From Flavobacteriales bacterium (GTDB taxonomy: Bacteria; Bacteroidota; Bacteroidia; Flavobacteriales_E; Vicingaceae), in assembly GCA_020635825.1 (NCBI GenBank), contig JACJZA010000025.1:1-33348 (forward strand): DNA of 33,348 bases, written 5' to 3'. Made by a program: the position numbers and the translations under genes. The notes beneath the pieces were generated by a model. It made no database searches. It was not told where the DNA came from and was given only the letters and a program-made list of their open reading frames with translations. This document shows, piece by piece, positions 33,215 to 33,348 of this stretch. How positions within the stretch are numbered: the first letter of the stretch is position 1; the number at the start of each line of letters is the position of its first letter.

Positions 33215-33348
33215 ATGACTGTAGCAGAAAAGATTCTAAAACCCAAACTTGGTGTATTAAATTTAGCAAAACAATTAGGCAATGTATCTCAGGCATGTAA
33301 AACAATGGGTTATAGCCGAGACAGTTTCTATCGCTTCAAAAAGCTTTA
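33215..33348 (+). CDS. IS481-family transposase (3' partial)
   Basis: The frame begins at ATG 33215 and runs off the window; 44 residues are visible. Its start, MTVAEKILKPKLGVLNLAKQ followed by LGNVSQACKTMGYSRDSFYRF, is the helix-turn-helix region characteristic of IS481 transposases. The DDE domain lies outside the window, so whether it is intact is unknown. Confidence 0.88.
   Translation, partial: MTVAEKILKPKLGVLNLAKQLGNVSQACKTMGYSRDSFYRFKKL

Noticed and set aside
1..33348. Search by eye for CRISPR arrays, tRNA and rRNA genes
   Set aside because: No regularly spaced repeats and no cloverleaf or rRNA-like sequence were seen; a covariance-model scan would be needed to exclude small RNAs.

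Overview
The window is about one-third GC, gene dense, and reads as the chromosome of an intracellular gammaproteobacterium, most likely in the Legionellales (Legionella, Coxiella, Berkiella, Rickettsiella types). The evidence is the protein content: gammaproteobacterial housekeeping genes (asnS, tamA-tamB, rhlE, greB, yjdM) mixed with host-directed candidates. These are the end of a sphingosine-1-phosphate-lyase-like enzyme, an ankyrin-repeat protein, and large hypothetical proteins with low-complexity S/T/P- and K-rich stretches. Genus cannot be fixed from sequence alone.

Layout. 1-6 kb: 3' end of an S1P-lyase-like PLP enzyme, a doubtful small basic ORF, a small membrane protein, a DHH/DHHA1 phosphoesterase (minus strand), an unknown 270-aa protein and a 918-aa ankyrin protein (minus strand). 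6-10.5 kb: asnS, a small hydrophobic protein, a FapA/DUF342 protein and a two-domain glutaredoxin. 10.5-12.5 kb: a HAM1/RdgB-type NTP pyrophosphatase gene whose 5' end has been cut off by an IS630-family element. Removing the element and one TA restores a 236-aa lipoprotein reading frame. That frame starts 22 bases downstream of a 75-aa peptide gene with a double-glycine-type leader (microcin-like). 12.6-13.8 kb: a membrane-anchored unknown protein. 13.9-18.2 kb: tamA-tamB. 18.2-21.6 kb: a structured leader and rhlE, then an ABC exporter half-transporter. 21.7-23.8 kb (minus strand): SulP transporter and yjdM. 24.1-29.3 kb: a small unknown protein, a PAS hybrid histidine kinase/receiver, and a convergent 793-aa effector-like protein with a nuclear-localisation-like motif. 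29.5-33.3 kb: greB, then a scrambled accessory zone. This zone holds an IS1634-type transposase remnant, a DUF1186/SEC-C protein, a truncated BrnA/CopG-type antitoxin, a TumE/TumA-like toxin-antitoxin pair and the start of an IS481-family transposase.

How parts work together. TamA and TamB form one outer-membrane assembly/lipid-transport module and are adjacent. SulP and yjdM overlap and are co-transcribed toward a hairpin shared with the ABC exporter. The TumE/TumA genes overlap behind a dyad-flanked promoter. The most unusual locus is 10.5-12.5 kb: a candidate double-glycine peptide followed by a lipoprotein version of a normally cytosolic house-cleaning nucleotidase, broken by a transposon whose insertion can be reconstructed base by base.
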